DNA of 15,942 nucleotides from Coemansia sp. RSA 922 (Eukaryota; Kickxellomycota; Kickxellomycetes; Kickxellales; Kickxellaceae): the NCBI GenBank assembly GCA_027577415.1, contig JANBQS010000527.1:1-15942 (forward strand). Direction: 5' to 3'. The notes below the pieces were generated by a model that had not been told where the DNA came from, did no database searches, and saw only the letters and a program-made list of their open reading frames with translations. This document shows positions 14,882 through 15,942 of the stretch, one piece after another; position 1 is the stretch's first letter; the number at the start of each line of letters is the position of its first letter. The position numbers were made by a program, and so were the translations under genes.

Positions 14882-15942
14882 ATGTATGGCTCAAACTTTC
14901 ACCAGCAGCAGCAGCAGCAGTATCAGCAGCAGGCGGTCGGGAACGGTCTGTCAGTTGATACGCGAAACATGCAGGTATATGGCAGTGGCGAAAGAAACAC
15001 GACGGCGTTCCGACTCAGTCTGGACGAGCCGTACCAGGCTCGGCGGTCGCAGTTCAGCCCCCCACACCAGGCGCCACCGCCAGCTGGGGTGCGGCGCAGT
15101 ACTTCGGTGATTGGCGGGCGGCACGGGCCGGGCGGGTCGACGATGTACGCTGGAATGGGGCAGGCAGAGATGCAGGCAGTGACGGCGTACAGCGACGCGT
15201 ACGCCACACCGCCCGACGTGCGGCGCGCACTGACCAGCGTCCCGTACACAGCGAGCGTCGACGGAGGCGCGCAGCGGTTCGGCAACAGCGCGAATAGCGC
15301 AGCCGAGTCAGCTCAGCAGCGGTCGCACACCGCGCCGCGCGGGGTCAGCTTTTCGGATAGCCGGCGGCACTCGCAGACGGCAGAGTTCGACTCGTACAAC
15401 GAGCGGTCGATAGCAACGACGTTTGGAATCGAGTCGCAGCTCAGCCGTCCCAACTTTGACGACTCCAGCATGTACGCCCACACGCCGGGCCGCGACTCTG
15501 CGCTGGCTGCCATGCACGTGATGGGCCGGCGGCCCGTGCGCGTGGCTGAGGAGTCGCCCAGCGCCGGCCGCCACTCGCGCGTCAACAGCATGGTGTCGCC
15601 GTCGACGCGCGCTCGCGCTCTCGAAGACACGCGTAATGCGCTGAACGGCGGCACGCGTCACGTCGCTGCTAGTGACTCGTTTGCGTGGGGCTCGCCCGAC
15701 GCTGCGGGCCGTGCTCGCACTGGGTCGGTGGCGTCGGCTGCGCGGCTGTCGTACCAGGACCCTGGCTACCTCGCGCGGGGTAACGCCTTGGCCCAGCCCA
15801 GCAACGACCCTGTTGCGCGCCATCCGCACCGCGCGTCCTACGCCAGCTCCATCCACGGCTCGGTGGCTCCGTCGGCTGTGGGCAGCGCGTCAGTGTACCG
15901 CACCAACGTCAACCGCATTGCGCCTGGGTCTGCGAGCGGGGC
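14882..15942 (+). CDS. Disordered Q/S/R-rich protein, N-terminal part (runs off the window)
   Basis: The frame is open from ATG 14882 to the window edge without a stop: 353 codons plus two bases. The protein begins MYGSNF, then polyQ (six Q, Y, three Q), and is rich in Ser, Ala, Arg, Gly and Gln with no hydrophobic core, so it is predicted to be disordered. Several Arg-Arg-x-Ser-like sites resemble PKA/basophilic kinase consensus (RRSQ ~54, RRSTS ~71, RRHS ~161). Candidate conserved patches are RPNFDDSSMYAHTPGRDSA (~189-207) and a later tract with SPSTRARALEDTRNALN. Codons are much more GC-rich than the upstream DNA. I do not recognise the family; a regulatory or scaffold protein with a folded domain beyond the window is likely. 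The start follows a CT-rich leader and has an A-rich context. Confidence 0.75.
   Translation, partial: MYGSNFHQQQQQQYQQQAVGNGLSVDTRNMQVYGSGERNTTAFRLSLDEPYQARRSQFSPPHQAPPPAGVRRSTSVIGGRHGPGGSTMYAGMGQAEMQAVTAYSDAYATPPDVRRALTSVPYTASVDGGAQRFGNSANSAAESAQQRSHTAPRGVSFSDSRRHSQTAEFDSYNERSIATTFGIESQLSRPNFDDSSMYAHTPGRDSALAAMHVMGRRPVRVAEESPSAGRHSRVNSMVSPSTRARALEDTRNALNGGTRHVAASDSFAWGSPDAAGRARTGSVASAARLSYQDPGYLARGNALAQPSNDPVARHPHRASYASSIHGSVAPSAVGSASVYRTNVNRIAPGSASG

Noticed and set aside
15308..15856. Minus-strand frame of 182 codons (Arg/Ala/Val-rich)
   Set aside because: Antisense to the GC-rich terminal gene. GC-rich DNA gives long stop-free frames; composition is that of a shadow.

Overview
The window looks like nuclear DNA of an early-diverging fungus. 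Evidence: genes are monocistronic with TATAAAA-type promoters and AATAAA signals; introns are short (84 and 99 nt) with near-perfect TACTAA branch sites; and the protein set is fungal (an alpha-arrestin with PPxY, a type IID/ENA alkali-cation ATPase, an HAD protein of the 'Swiss Army Knife RNA repair' family). A zygomycete-grade lineage such as Kickxellomycotina is plausible, but this rests on gene style only.

Layout. 1-93: possible 3' end of a + strand gene. 176-1726 (-): alpha-arrestin-like trafficking adaptor whose first beta-strands are missing, followed by its promoter region. 2362-3159 (-): two-exon HD-domain phosphohydrolase; splicing restores the conserved C-terminus. 3393-7710: AT-rich block of four tandem ~1.0-1.3 kb units, each with a promoter and a small gene (114-131 aa) of a family I do not recognise. 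The fourth copy has an in-frame stop at codon 13, and the second has lost its TATA box. 7821-9548 (-): HAD_SAK_1 / 2H-like protein. 10069-10572 (+): universal stress protein, convergent at 32 nt with 10605-13766 (-), an ENA-type ATPase containing a 99-nt intron that is open and in frame. 13767-14881: divergent promoter with a perfect inverted pair of CACGTG boxes. 14882-end (+): start of a long GC-rich, disordered, Q/S/R-rich protein that runs off the window.

The flanking genes are single-copy housekeeping or stress genes: membrane-protein ubiquitination, ion export, a stress protein, and nucleotide/RNA metabolism. They show no operon-like cooperation. The unusual part is the tandem array of small orphan genes. 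It looks like an expanding and decaying lineage-specific family, with shared promoter architecture, a dispersed ~50-bp element, one broken member and unequal divergence. No transposon, tRNA, rRNA or CRISPR was seen.
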